Below, piece after piece: positions 1 to 8,800 of a stretch of DNA of 64,000 nt. The DNA comes from Sulfurimicrobium sp. (lineage in GTDB: Bacteria > Pseudomonadota > Gammaproteobacteria > Burkholderiales > Sulfuricellaceae). The first letter of the stretch is position 1, and every line of letters starts with the position of its first letter. The notes below the pieces were generated by a model that searched no databases, was not told the DNA's origin, and saw only the letters and a program-made list of their open reading frames with translations. Location of the stretch: the NCBI GenBank assembly GCA_030652035.1, contig JAUSBJ010000009.1, positions 1-64,000 on the forward strand, given 5' to 3'. Position numbers and translations under genes: made by a program.

Positions 1-318
1 CCGGATTTCGGCTATGACTTCCATAGATAACACTCCAGTTTCTCCGGCACAAATACCGGATGGTTACACACCCCGGGGTGGAAACTATTGGACGCTGTTT
101 ACCCCGGAAATCTGGAAAGTTTTGCACGCTGTTTTACAGGATAACGTGCGGAAGCACATTCTTGCCACACCCCCGTCTTCTCCTCAGGCCAAGTGCATTG
201 CCGCGATTTTCTGAAAGCGCGCTAGATACTATCCCCAGGAATGAGTGCTTTTAATGTTTCCGAATAGTCACTTCGAACGCGCATTGGCATTTCCATTTCT
301 TTCTCAATAATTGGATGA
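1..318. other. Window edge, no convincing gene
   Basis: No gene can be supported here. A short plus-strand frame (14-214, 66 codons) begins with ATG but has no Shine-Dalgarno sequence and no recognisable domain. The stretch could be the 3' flank of a gene lying outside the window or decayed mobile DNA. Confidence 0.4.
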
Positions 319-1689
319 TTACAGCGGCTTGAATATTGAAGCCCCGCTTGCCTTCAACCTGCTGTAGAACTCAACTGCGTAACGATCGGTCATTCCCGCA
401 ACAAAGTCGCAGACCAAGCGCATCCTATCGCTCGTTTTCTTTAGACTACGGTGCATCGCTTGCACGTCATCCGGAAGAAGTTCGTGTTCCGCGCTCAGCG
501 TCTTGAATAGTGTCTCCACAACCTCGTAACCTCGATACTCCACGACTTTAAGCCTTGGAGACATAATCGTCAGGAGGTAGTTAAGATGCTTTAGTGACTC
601 AATCCTGATTTTTACATCTCGTTCAACATCCAACTTCGCAAACTGAAGGTGCTGATTTGAGAAAACCTTGGCAGATACGCCTTGGATACAAGCCCCGACC
701 ATTTCAGATGAAAACTCCGTTCTCATCCGGCCATCTGTTGCAACCAATTTGGATTGCCGGTACGTCAGCAGGGGGTCGTCGTGATCGATATCGATAGGTA
801 GCATGTCGACGATAGAGTTAAATACTTCTTTCTTGGTGACATCTCGCACCTCGCCCTTCACTTTTTCCGTCAACCGTGATACCAAATCTTTGTCGCTCAT
901 GCGGTCAGCGAGTTCAAGTGGATGGGTGAATCCGCCTTTCATTGAATCTTCTAGATCGTATGTGGAGTAAGCTATATCATCGGCAATGTCCATGATTTGG
1001 CATTCTATAGTCTTGAATGGCACATTGCTGCCTGGTACATGGCCCACATTCTTCTTTATCTCTTGCACCAGTCTTTCTTCCGTTGCGTAGTAACCCTTGA
1101 CTAACTTTGCCTCCTCGTTGCGTTCTGCCGGTATCTTACAGTCATATTTCAATATGGAAGCCAGACTGCGGTAAGTTAGATTTAGGCCAAGCCGAAGATC
1201 CTTGCCCTTTGTGGAAATGCCACAAATATCTTGAGGTTTCGCGACGTTTTCCAGCGCTTTTTTTTCAACCCGTGCGAGGATCCGGAGCGTTTGCGCGTTA
1301 CCCTCGAAGCCTCCATAGGCCTTCATACAATCATCGAGTGCTTTCTCGCCATTATGTCCGAACGGCGGATGGCCCAAGTCGTGCGCCAAACCTGCGAACT
1401 CAACCAGATCCAAATCGATTCTAGATTCCTGAAACTCGGGGTGTGTGGCATTGAGCATTTGTGCAATACCTTTCGCCACTTGTGCGACCTCCAGAGAATG
1501 AGTTAGCCTGTTTCTGAAGAAGTCCGACTCATCCCCGGGGAAGAGTTGAGTTTTGCCCTGAAGTCGACGAAACGAAGGGGAGTGCAATAGGCGCCCATAA
1601 TCTCGCCTGAATGGCGAACGCCCGAGAGCAGAGTCTTCTTCCTCAGCTTTGGTTCTTTTAAAATCACCATCCCTATACAGCGTATTCAT
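319..1689 (-). CDS. dgt: Deoxyguanosinetriphosphate triphosphohydrolase-like protein (dGTPase)
   Basis: This is an HD-domain dNTP triphosphohydrolase, a family that cleaves dGTP or other dNTPs to the nucleoside and triphosphate in the cytoplasm. The metal-binding signature is visible as RLTHS (H64), then AHDLGHPPFGHNGE (H103-D104, H107) and a late MDIADDIAY aspartate pair. The arginine-rich N-terminus (FRRDYGRLLHSPSFRRLQ) is typical. The protein is 456 residues, within the family range. The ATG at 1689 was chosen because AAGGGG lies just upstream on the minus strand; a longer frame to 1752 runs through a terminator hairpin. A small ORF and that terminator lie directly upstream, so dgt may be read only by read-through. 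Some members of this family defend against phage by depleting dNTPs; that role here is speculation. Confidence 0.9.
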   Translation of the reverse strand: MNTLYRDGDFKRTKAEEEDSALGRSPFRRDYGRLLHSPSFRRLQGKTQLFPGDESDFFRNRLTHSLEVAQVAKGIAQMLNATHPEFQESRIDLDLVEFAGLAHDLGHPPFGHNGEKALDDCMKAYGGFEGNAQTLRILARVEKKALENVAKPQDICGISTKGKDLRLGLNLTYRSLASILKYDCKIPAERNEEAKLVKGYYATEERLVQEIKKNVGHVPGSNVPFKTIECQIMDIADDIAYSTYDLEDSMKGGFTHPLELADRMSDKDLVSRLTEKVKGEVRDVTKKEVFNSIVDMLPIDIDHDDPLLTYRQSKLVATDGRMRTEFSSEMVGACIQGVSAKVFSNQHLQFAKLDVERDVKIRIESLKHLNYLLTIMSPRLKVVEYRGYEVVETLFKTLSAEHELLPDDVQAMHRSLKKTSDRMRLVCDFVAGMTDRYAVEFYSRLKASGASIFKPL

Positions 1690-1705
1690 GGCACCCCTTC
1701 TAGAC

Positions 1706-1733
1706 ATAAAAAAAGCCACCCTACGGTGGCTTT
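1706..1733 (-). terminator. Rho-independent terminator between the 57-residue ORF and dgt
   Basis: AAAGCCACC (1712-1720) pairs with GGTGGCTTT (1725-1733) around a four-base loop, and the minus strand continues into a T run. It sits only about 20 bases before the dgt start codon, so it would act as a terminator for the upstream small gene and as an attenuator for dgt. Confidence 0.75.
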
Positions 1734-1748
1734 CCCTGTTCAGTGCGA

Positions 1749-1922
1749 TCACGCTGTTGGGACCGGCACTCCCTCAGCTGCGCGCTTACCTGTCTTGTGC
1801 TGCTTGGCTTTTTGTTCGTTCACCTTGGGGATTTTTGCGGCTCTCATTTCACGAAAGAAGCCCAATTGCCCTTCAGCTACAAGTCGAGCCTCAACGATGA
1901 CTTTAAAGTTAGATGCTTTCAT
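1749..1922 (-). CDS. Small unknown protein (57 residues) upstream of dgt
   Basis: An ATG at 1922 opens a 57-codon frame that ends in TGA at 1749-1751. The product begins MKASNFKVIVEARL and ends AAEGVPVPTA; it is basic, lysine-rich in its second half, and has no membrane segment or cysteine. A GAGG sequence lies about seven bases before the start, and a good terminator follows the stop, so the unit has the structure of a real monocistronic small gene. I do not recognise the family. It runs in the same direction as dgt, 59 bases upstream of it. The AT-rich DNA upstream (1930-2080) is a plausible promoter region. Confidence 0.55.
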   Translation of the reverse strand: MKASNFKVIVEARLVAEGQLGFFREMRAAKIPKVNEQKAKQHKTGKRAAEGVPVPTA

Positions 1923-2457
1923 AAGAACCTCGCAACAATGAGCAAAAATCGCACCATACCATATACCTCACTCTTCTAATATCATATAAAACTTAGACCA
2001 GCACAATGATATTAAGAGCCTAGAAACCCGATACAACTTTATCAAAGATTAGACCGTATAACAATCACATCTATTAATGGATCGTTGTGCTTCTCGTTCT
2101 TACTCCAACAGAGCATCGTTTGGAGGTCCAGTCAAAGGGATAATCAACGTTTTCGTCCGTCTGCTTTCTGGCGCTGGGCACCGACCGTGCCGCTTGAACC
2201 GAATGACCGCAATCGTTGCATTGTTGTCGCTCAAGCTTCAGGAATTGAATGCCTGCATAGGGTCGAGAGTACGTAGTCGCGTTGCGGAAAAGCGGCCCTT
2301 CGAGATGATTCCTGCGGCCTATGGCCGGTGAGTATTCCATTCCTGCCATTGGTCCATCCGGATGCCTCCGTCCGCTAAGGCCGATTAACAGACCATCGCA
2401 CCGCCAATCCTGCCCAGCGTGAGCGCCGCAAGAAATCCCCTCCGCAGGCCGCAGGTT
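1923..2457. other. Gene-poor stretch upstream of the small ORF
   Basis: The first 150 bases are AT-rich and probably hold the promoter of the minus-strand small gene. From about 2080 to 2450 the composition returns to GC-rich, and short frames exist on both strands (for example 2074-2349 minus and 2077-2331 plus), but none has a ribosome-binding site or a recognisable domain. It may be decayed DNA. Confidence 0.4.
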
Positions 2458-2469
2458 TCACGTGAAACG
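2454..2469. promoter_or_regulatory. parS-like centromere palindrome
   Basis: The perfect 14-base palindrome GTTTCACGTGAAAC occupies 2455-2468. Compared with the widely conserved ParB-binding site TGTTTCACGTGAAACA it matches 14 of 16 positions, differing only at the two outermost bases. It overlaps the last two codons and the TGA stop of the cupin gene. Chromosomal parS sites are usually found in the origin-proximal part of the genome and may lie inside genes. No parA or parB is in the window. Confidence 0.6.
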
Positions 2470-2838
2470 AGCGCCGCGAAGGGCTTGCCCGCTCTCCAGA
2501 TCCTCATAGGCGTCTTTCGTAAACCTCGGCGTGCAAACCGCCAGGAATACCAGATCGACCTCCCCGCTATTGGCAATGCGCTGGCTGTGCATGGCCGGGA
2601 TGGTGACCGTGTCGCCTGCCGCGACTTCTCTGGGCGCTTGTCCGCCCACTTCCACCCGGCCGCTGCCGGACAGGATGACGTATCTTTCCACGATGCCCCT
2701 GAGGCGGTGCAGGCGGGTGGTGACGCCGGGCGGGACGCGGGCGCGGGCGATGGAGACGTGCGGATCGTCCGGGGTGTTGAGCAGTTCGAGGATGTAGCAG
2801 CCTTCCTCGAAGAAGTATTCGTTTGTTTCGTCGGCCAT
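2458..2838 (-). CDS. Cupin-domain protein
   Basis: A 126-residue single-domain cupin, a small beta-barrel family whose members bind metals and act as dioxygenases, isomerases or sensors. Motif 1 is degenerate, with one histidine in TRLHRLRGIVERYVILSG. Motif 2 is clear: GDTVTIPAMHSQRIAN with the expected proline, histidine and asparagine. The substrate cannot be told. The ATG at 2838 has AGG ten bases upstream; an alternative TTG at 2862 has AGGTGA at good spacing and would add eight residues. It lies 43 bases (or 19 with the TTG start) after pbpC on the same strand and may be its last operon member. Confidence 0.75.
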   Translation of the reverse strand: MADETNEYFFEEGCYILELLNTPDDPHVSIARARVPPGVTTRLHRLRGIVERYVILSGSGRVEVGGQAPREVAAGDTVTIPAMHSQRIANSGEVDLVFLAVCTPRFTKDAYEDLESGQALRGARFT

Positions 2839-2881
2839 GGCGCTTTGCCTGATGTGGGTCAATACTGTCTCACCTAAAATT

Positions 2882-5182
2882 CTAGCGCACGCTCACGTTC
2901 ACCCGGTCGAAATGCCCGAAATCGTCCATGGCGGTGATGGACAGGCGGCCGGGATTTTCCGGGCGGTGGTGGAAGGGTTTCTTCCCGCTCTGGCGGGCGA
3001 GCATGCGGCCATTGACCAGCCAGTAGACCTCGCCTTCCGCGCCGCGGGTCTCCAGTTTGAGCACGGGCGGCATGTCCGGGCGCGGACGCTGGAGGATTTC
3101 GCCTTCGCTGATGCCGTGGATTTTCAGTCCGCTCAGCTGGCCTGCATGCGATTGGCACGCAGGGTGCCAGGCCGGGAGCCGGGCTTTTTCCCTGATTTCG
3201 CCTTCCAGCCAGGGTTCCAGCGCGGCGGGCCAGCGCGCGCTCTCAATGCTGCGCCGCGTGCCGCTGAAGCAGTCCGGGGCGACGCGCAACTCGCTGGCCT
3301 CGTCCACCTCGTAGGACAGGCGCACCGCGCCGCGCCGGATGCGGTCGGGGAAGGTGGGCGGGGCGGTATCGTTCAATAGCCAGGCGGTGCGCTGCTGGTG
3401 GCACAGGGCATCGTCGCCGGATTTCTGCAGCAATCCTAGCGGCCAGCATATCTTCGCCTGGCTGACCGAGGCTGGCGGGGTGCGATTGGTGCGCGGTTGC
3501 GGGCCCAGGGCGTCGAAAATATCGACCAGGAGGGGCGCGGCGATGTTGGCGCCGAAGAAGCCGGGATTGGGCGTGCCGTCGGGCCGCCCCACCCACACGC
3601 CGACCGTGTACAGGTCGGAAACGCCGACCGACCAGGCATCGCGGAAGCCGAAGCTGGTGCCGGTTTTCCAGGCGATGCCGCGCCTGAGTCCGGCCCCGCT
3701 TTCCACCGCGCGCCTGGAAGGGCCGCCGGATTCGAGCACGTCGCGCACGATATAGGCCGCGCCGGGAGACATCATGCGCTGCTCCTCGAAGGGCGTATCC
3801 GCGGTATAGCGCGGCTTGCCGGAGAGTCCCTGGCGGGCAAGCGCGCTATAGGCGCCGACCAGCTGTTCCAGCGAGGTGCCTGCGCCGCCCAGGATCACGG
3901 ACAGGTTGGGCGCTGCTCCCCTGGGAAAATCCAGTTTCAGACCGCCGCGCCGCAGCAGGGAGACGAAGCGCACCGGGTCGAGGCGCTCCAGCACTTCCAC
4001 CGCGGGCACGTTGAGCGAGAGGGTGAGCGCCTCCGACACGCTCACCGGGCCGTGGAAGGACTGCTGGAAATTGCCCGGCTGGTAGCCGGAGAAGGATTGC
4101 GGCACGTCCGCCAGCAGGGATTCGGAATGGATCAGCCCCTCGTCCAGCGCCAGCCCGTACAGGAAAGGCTTGAGCGTGGAGCCGGGGGAACGCGAGGCGC
4201 GCACCATGTCGACGTGGGAAAAGCGCTGCTGGTCGGTGAAATCGACCGAGCCCGCGTAGGCGCGCACTTCCAGCGTGGCATTGTCGACCACCAGCGCGGC
4301 CACGGAGACGCGCGGCGGCAGGGCGTTGAGGCGGCTGGCGAGGAGGAGTTCGACGTTCTGCTGGACTTGCGCGTCGAGCGTGGTGTCGATGCGCTGCCGG
4401 CCCTGCGCCTCCTTGCGCAGACGCTCCGCCAGCAGGGGGGCGAGCAGGGGGTCGCGCAGGGTGCGCGCCACTACCGGCTCCTGCCGGGCGTCGCGCAGGG
4501 CCGCTTCGCTCCACACGCCGCTCATGCGCTGCAACACCTTGTCGCGCGCCGCCCGGGCCCGCTCGGGATGACGGTCGGGCCGGTAGCGCGAGGGCGCCTG
4601 CGGCAATACCGTCAGCAAGGCCGCGTCGGCTTCGGAGAGGCGCTTCGACGGCTTGCCCAGATAGGCGCGGCTGGCCGCCTCCACGCCCTCCAGCACGCCG
4701 CCCATGGGGGCGTAGTTGAGATACAGGGTGAGGATCTCGTCCTTGGAGTAGCGCCATTCCAGTTGCAGGGCGCGGGCGATCTGCCTGGCCTTGCCCGCCA
4801 GGGTGCGCGGCGAGGGTTCGAGGATGCGCGCCACCTGCATGCTCAGGGTGGAGCCGCCCGACACGATCCGGCCATGGCGCAGCCACTGCCACCCCGCGCG
4901 CAGCAGCGCCACGGGATTCACCCCCGGATGCCAGCGGAAGGCACGGTCCTCATAGCGGATCAGGGCCTCGATGTAACGCGGCGAAACATCCGCCAGCGCG
5001 ACTGGATGGCGCCAAACGTGATCACGGTCCGGGAAGGCGCGCAAGGGCGTGCCGTCGCGCGCGACGATCAGCAGGGCATGCGGCGCGTTGCGCCCCGGCA
5101 CCGGCGGCGGGAACAGCCGGTCGAGGACGAGCAGCGCCAGGACGGCGGCCAGCAGCACGAACGGCCAGCGCCTGCGGATCAT
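2882..5182 (-). CDS. pbpC: Penicillin-binding protein 1C (bifunctional transglycosylase/transpeptidase)
   Basis: This class A penicillin-binding protein polymerises and cross-links peptidoglycan at the outer face of the inner membrane. Residues 7-21 form an N-terminal membrane anchor. The GT51 transglycosylase domain shows YEDRAFRWHPG with catalytic E78, then GGSTLSMQ (109-116). The transpeptidase shows SxxK at S335-K338 in SPGSTLKPF, SLN at 389-391 and KTG at 506-508. The C-terminal part fits the small beta domain of PBP1C. Its 766 residues match the E. coli enzyme in length. In many proteobacteria pbpC follows an alpha-2-macroglobulin gene directly; here a RAYT gene separates the two and its TGA overlaps the pbpC ATG. 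Confidence 0.95.
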   Translation of the reverse strand: MIRRRWPFVLLAAVLALLVLDRLFPPPVPGRNAPHALLIVARDGTPLRAFPDRDHVWRHPVALADVSPRYIEALIRYEDRAFRWHPGVNPVALLRAGWQWLRHGRIVSGGSTLSMQVARILEPSPRTLAGKARQIARALQLEWRYSKDEILTLYLNYAPMGGVLEGVEAASRAYLGKPSKRLSEADAALLTVLPQAPSRYRPDRHPERARAARDKVLQRMSGVWSEAALRDARQEPVVARTLRDPLLAPLLAERLRKEAQGRQRIDTTLDAQVQQNVELLLASRLNALPPRVSVAALVVDNATLEVRAYAGSVDFTDQQRFSHVDMVRASRSPGSTLKPFLYGLALDEGLIHSESLLADVPQSFSGYQPGNFQQSFHGPVSVSEALTLSLNVPAVEVLERLDPVRFVSLLRRGGLKLDFPRGAAPNLSVILGGAGTSLEQLVGAYSALARQGLSGKPRYTADTPFEEQRMMSPGAAYIVRDVLESGGPSRRAVESGAGLRRGIAWKTGTSFGFRDAWSVGVSDLYTVGVWVGRPDGTPNPGFFGANIAAPLLVDIFDALGPQPRTNRTPPASVSQAKICWPLGLLQKSGDDALCHQQRTAWLLNDTAPPTFPDRIRRGAVRLSYEVDEASELRVAPDCFSGTRRSIESARWPAALEPWLEGEIREKARLPAWHPACQSHAGQLSGLKIHGISEGEILQRPRPDMPPVLKLETRGAEGEVYWLVNGRMLARQSGKKPFHHRPENPGRLSITAMDDFGHFDRVNVSVR

Positions 5183-5871
5183 TTGGCTGGAACGCGGGCG
5201 TCCCGCCCGCTAATTTCTTTTTGAGGCGAGCAGGATGCTCGCGCTCCCCTAAGCTCCCTGCGCGCGCTGGAGTGCGGCCAGTCCTGCTCGTTTTGCACCA
5301 GTCCGGCCTTTACCGGATTGCCATGGATATAGGCGATGACGGCAGCGAGGTGAGGGTCGTCACGAATAAAGCGGTCAAAATAATCCCGCATCCATACCGC
5401 CCCTGTACGGCCAAGGTGCCGGTTGATCGCTTTTGCGGTAAAAGATTTCCAGCTATGCAAGACCTCCGGCAACGGCGAACCCGCGCGAGTTTCAATCAGC
5501 ACATGAACATGATTGGGGATGACGCACCAGGCCAACAAGCGATAGCGCTGCCCATCCCAATGCAACAGCGCATTCCTGACGATATCTGCAATGGATGGCT
5601 GTTTCAGCCAGCATGCCCCATGACCGGCATCGAGCAGGTTTTCGATGCTTGTTCGCCTCTGGGCATCATCGTCAACGTCCTTTTGCAAACGCTCCAGCAC
5701 GTCGGCTGGAAGGGCGTCTGCCAGGCGAAAAGTAATGGCCTGGAGCAGGCCGGGGGTATCGCAGTGGGGCAGATAACCACGGCTATGCCAGAATTTATGA
5801 TCAGGAACGCGGGCGTCCCGCTCGCCTTGTTGCATGGCCATTGCGGGCGGGATGCCCGCTTTCCTACTCAT
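5179..5871 (-). CDS. REP-associated tyrosine transposase (RAYT)
   Basis: RAYTs are single-copy Y1 HUH nucleases, related to IS200/IS605 transposases, that cleave REP palindromes. The HUH motif is PNHVHVLIE (H121, H123) and the nucleophile is the tyrosine of WMRDYFDRF (Y164). A conserved IHGNPVKAGLV block follows. The ATG at 5871 has AAGGA eight bases upstream, although that sequence belongs to the end of the preceding gene. The gene sits in the middle of an alpha-2-macroglobulin/pbpC operon and is translationally coupled to pbpC by an ATGA overlap. Its two ends encode similar peptides (GERDARVP and SGRDARVP) because REP sequences lie inside the reading frame at both ends. Confidence 0.9.
   Translation of the reverse strand: MSRKAGIPPAMAMQQGERDARVPDHKFWHSRGYLPHCDTPGLLQAITFRLADALPADVLERLQKDVDDDAQRRTSIENLLDAGHGACWLKQPSIADIVRNALLHWDGQRYRLLAWCVIPNHVHVLIETRAGSPLPEVLHSWKSFTAKAINRHLGRTGAVWMRDYFDRFIRDDPHLAAVIAYIHGNPVKAGLVQNEQDWPHSSARRELRGARASCSPQKEISGRDARVPAK
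5194..5242. repeat. REP pair at the 3' end of the RAYT gene
   Basis: Two small palindromes, each with a seven-base stem and three-base loop: GCGGGCG-TCC-CGCCCGC (5194-5210) and GCGAGCA-GGA-TGCTCGC (5226-5242). Their loops are complementary, so the pair is a REP and an inverted REP. An 18-base stretch beginning at 5189 is repeated exactly at 5804. Confidence 0.75.
5804..5859. repeat. REP pair at the 5' end of the RAYT gene
   Basis: A matching pair lies inside the 5' coding part of the RAYT gene: GCGGGCG-TCC-CGCTCGC (5809-5825) and GCGGGCG-GGA-TGCCCGC (5843-5859). Order, loop sequence and spacing mirror the pair at 5194-5242, as expected for REPs recognised by the enclosed RAYT. Confidence 0.75.
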
Positions 5872-5874
5872 GCA

Positions 5875-8800
5875 TCATTCCTTCCCGTCGCTTACCTTCA
5901 GGCTGCCTTCGCCCAGCGCCAGGCCGTAGACGTCGGGGCGGTACATGTCCTCGGCGTAGAGGGGCGGGAAGACAAAGTTGCCCGGGGTGACTACCCGTGC
6001 GCGGTAAAACAGGGTCAGGCGGCCGTGCAGGCGCGCGGCCACCACGAAGCGGTCATCGCGGAACTCGACATGCTGGATGCGCGGGTCGAGCATGGCCTGG
6101 GCCGGGTTGATGTTTTCGATGTTCACCCCGCCCATTCCTTCTCCCTGCACGATGTTGAGGTTCTCGATTTCCAGCCCGGCAGGGATGCGGTCCACCACCA
6201 TGCCGGTGGGGATGTGGCGGCGCGGATTCACGCTGACACGCACCATTACGGTTTCGCCCACACGCAGATTGCGGCTGCCGATGGGCTTGCCTTCCGCATC
6301 GAACAGCTCGCGCTTGAGTTCGATCATGTCGTCCCGCGCGGCGGGCATTTTGACGGGGTGGCCGGAGAGGCTGAGTTGCAGATACAGTTTTTCCTTGTGG
6401 GTATTCCTGATCCGCAGCCCGCCGGCGAGGTCGGACGCACTCAGGGACACGATGCGCGAGCCCTTTTCATTCATGGCATCGGGCTTGTCGCGCAGGGATA
6501 TTTCCGCGCTCCAGGGATTGCCTTCCTTGATGTTGACGAAATTGCGCCCAAGCAGGAACAGGGCAAGTTTCTCCTGCGTGCTGGTGTAGCGGTTCTTCTC
6601 CAGTTCGTCCGCCGCCAGGCCGACCAGGTTATCCTGGCCATCGAGCTTGATCTTGTGGCGTTCGAGCAGCACGTAGGACAAGGCGGCATCGCGCATCGGG
6701 CTGCCGTAGTCGCCCCACCAGTAGCCGCTGTCACGCGGCTTTTTGATGCCCTCGGCGAGCACTTCCATGGCGCGCTTGTCGTCGCCCATGAGCTTCAGCG
6801 CCAGGCCGAGGTGCACCAGCGCCAGGCCGGAATGCGCCTGGCCGCGCAGTTCGTACATCTGGCGCAGGGTGGAGAGCGGCGCCCTGGATTCGCGCGCCAG
6901 CACGTAGGCGCCGTAGGCCAGCACGCTGAAGCGCCCGCCGCCGGCATAACGGTAGTCCTGCCAGCCGCTTTCGTTGTAGCTCACCTTGCCGCTCGGCAGT
7001 CCGGCCACGCCTTCCTGCAGGTATTTGAGCAGGAAGTCGGAGGCGTTCTTGTGCATGTTTTCCGGCACCTTGAATCCCTGTTCGCGCGCATCCAGCAGGA
7101 AATTGCTCACATAGGCGGAAAGCCAGTACTGGTACTCGGCCACATTGCCCCACAGGCTGAATCCGCCGTTGGGCGCCTGCATCGCGCCCAGGCGGGCGAT
7201 GGCTTTTTCCAGCATGTCCGCGCGCTGGGCTTGGGTGTAGGGCTTGAGGCCGAACTGGCGCGCGGCCTCCTCGTCCACGAAGACGTGCGGGTAGGCCGTG
7301 CTGGTGGTCTGCTCGGCGCAGCCGTAGGGATAGGTGAGCAGGCCGCTGATGGCCGAGCGCACGTCGATCGGTGCCTTGTCGGAAATCTGCAGGTGGGCCT
7401 GCAGGGTGCTCTTCATCAGGCCGGACAGTTCTGCATCCTTGAGTTCCAGCGTGGCCCCCGGGTTCACGGTATAGCGCCGCACGATTTGTTGATTGGGGGT
7501 CGCCGCCTGTACTTGCAGGCCAAAACTGCGTTCCAGCTTGAATCCATCCTGCCCGCTCACGGCCAGCCTGACTTCGCCCAGGCCGAACGCGCTGCCGGAT
7601 TCGACGTTGAAACGCAGGGTCTGCTTCTGCTGGTCCTTGAGGGCGAGCTCGCGTTCGGCGTTGTGGATCTTGAGTCCGTCCCGGCTGATCAGCGCCACTT
7701 TCAGCTTTTGCGCGGCGCCGGACAGGTTTTGCAGGTCGAGCGCGATTACCGCCTGGTCGCCGATGGTGAGAAAGCGCGGCGTCAGCAGCTCGGCCACCAG
7801 CGGTGCCGCGACCACCACCTCGCTCTCGGCGTTGGCGAAGCGGTCGGGTGTCGCCACCACCGCCATGAGCCGCAGCGTGCCGTTGAAATCGGGCACGTCC
7901 AGCGCGATTTCGGCCTCGCCCTGCGCGTTGAGCGCCACCGGGCCGGAGAACAGGTCCACCAGGCGCACCTTCTTGGGCAGGCTGCGGGTGGCCTTGGGCG
8001 CACTGTCGCCGCCGAACTTGAGCTTGCCCTTCTGGCCGCCCAGCTTTTCGATCAGCCTGCCGTAGACGTCATACATGTCGGCGCCGTAGCGCAGCTTGCC
8101 GAAGAAATGCTCGAAGGGGTCCGGCGTGGCGAAGCGGGTGATGTTGAGAATGCCGACATCCACCGCCGAGAGGGTCACCACGGCCTGCTGTCCCTTGGCC
8201 TCTGGCACTTTCACGCGCACCTTGAGGGGGGAGGAGGGCAGCATTTTCCTGGGGGCTTCCAGCGTCGCGGTCAGTTTGCGGTCACTGCGCTCCAGGGGCA
8301 GATGCAGCAAGCCCAGCGCGCGCGCCGGCGTGACTTTTTCACCTTCGCTGCCGGGGCGCAGGACCACGGCGGAAATGTACAGGTCGTGGCGCTTCCATGC
8401 CTTGTCGAGCGGAATGTCCAGCGTGGCGCCATCGAGCGGGACCGGGATGCGCTTCACCCAAAGGGTCTTGTCGGCCTCCACGGTCACCAGCGCTTCGCCT
8501 GCATGCGGCGGGGTCAGGGTCAGGCGCACGGTCTCGCCCTCCTTGTAGGCGGGCTTGTCGAGCTTGAGCGCCACGCGGTCGGGGCGTATGCCCTGGGTTT
8601 CGTCCGCGCGCGCGCTCCAGCCGGCGTAGAAACGGTATTTCAGGGTCTGGCTGGTTTCCGGGTCGGTGATTTCCACGCGGTAACGGCCGTACTTGACCGG
8701 CACGCCGAGCTTGCCGCGTGCGCCTTTGGCAATGTCAACCTTGTAGGTGCCCACCAGTTCGTCGCTTTCGGCGAAGCCGGAATGCCAGCCGCGCTGGTCG

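Noticed and set aside
2074-2349. Minus-strand frame with two cysteines and an arginine-rich tail
   Set aside because: No ribosome-binding site, no domain, and an equally long frame on the opposite strand.
3497-5224. Plus-strand open frame of 575 codons
   Set aside because: Antisense to pbpC, whose catalytic motifs are all intact on the other strand.
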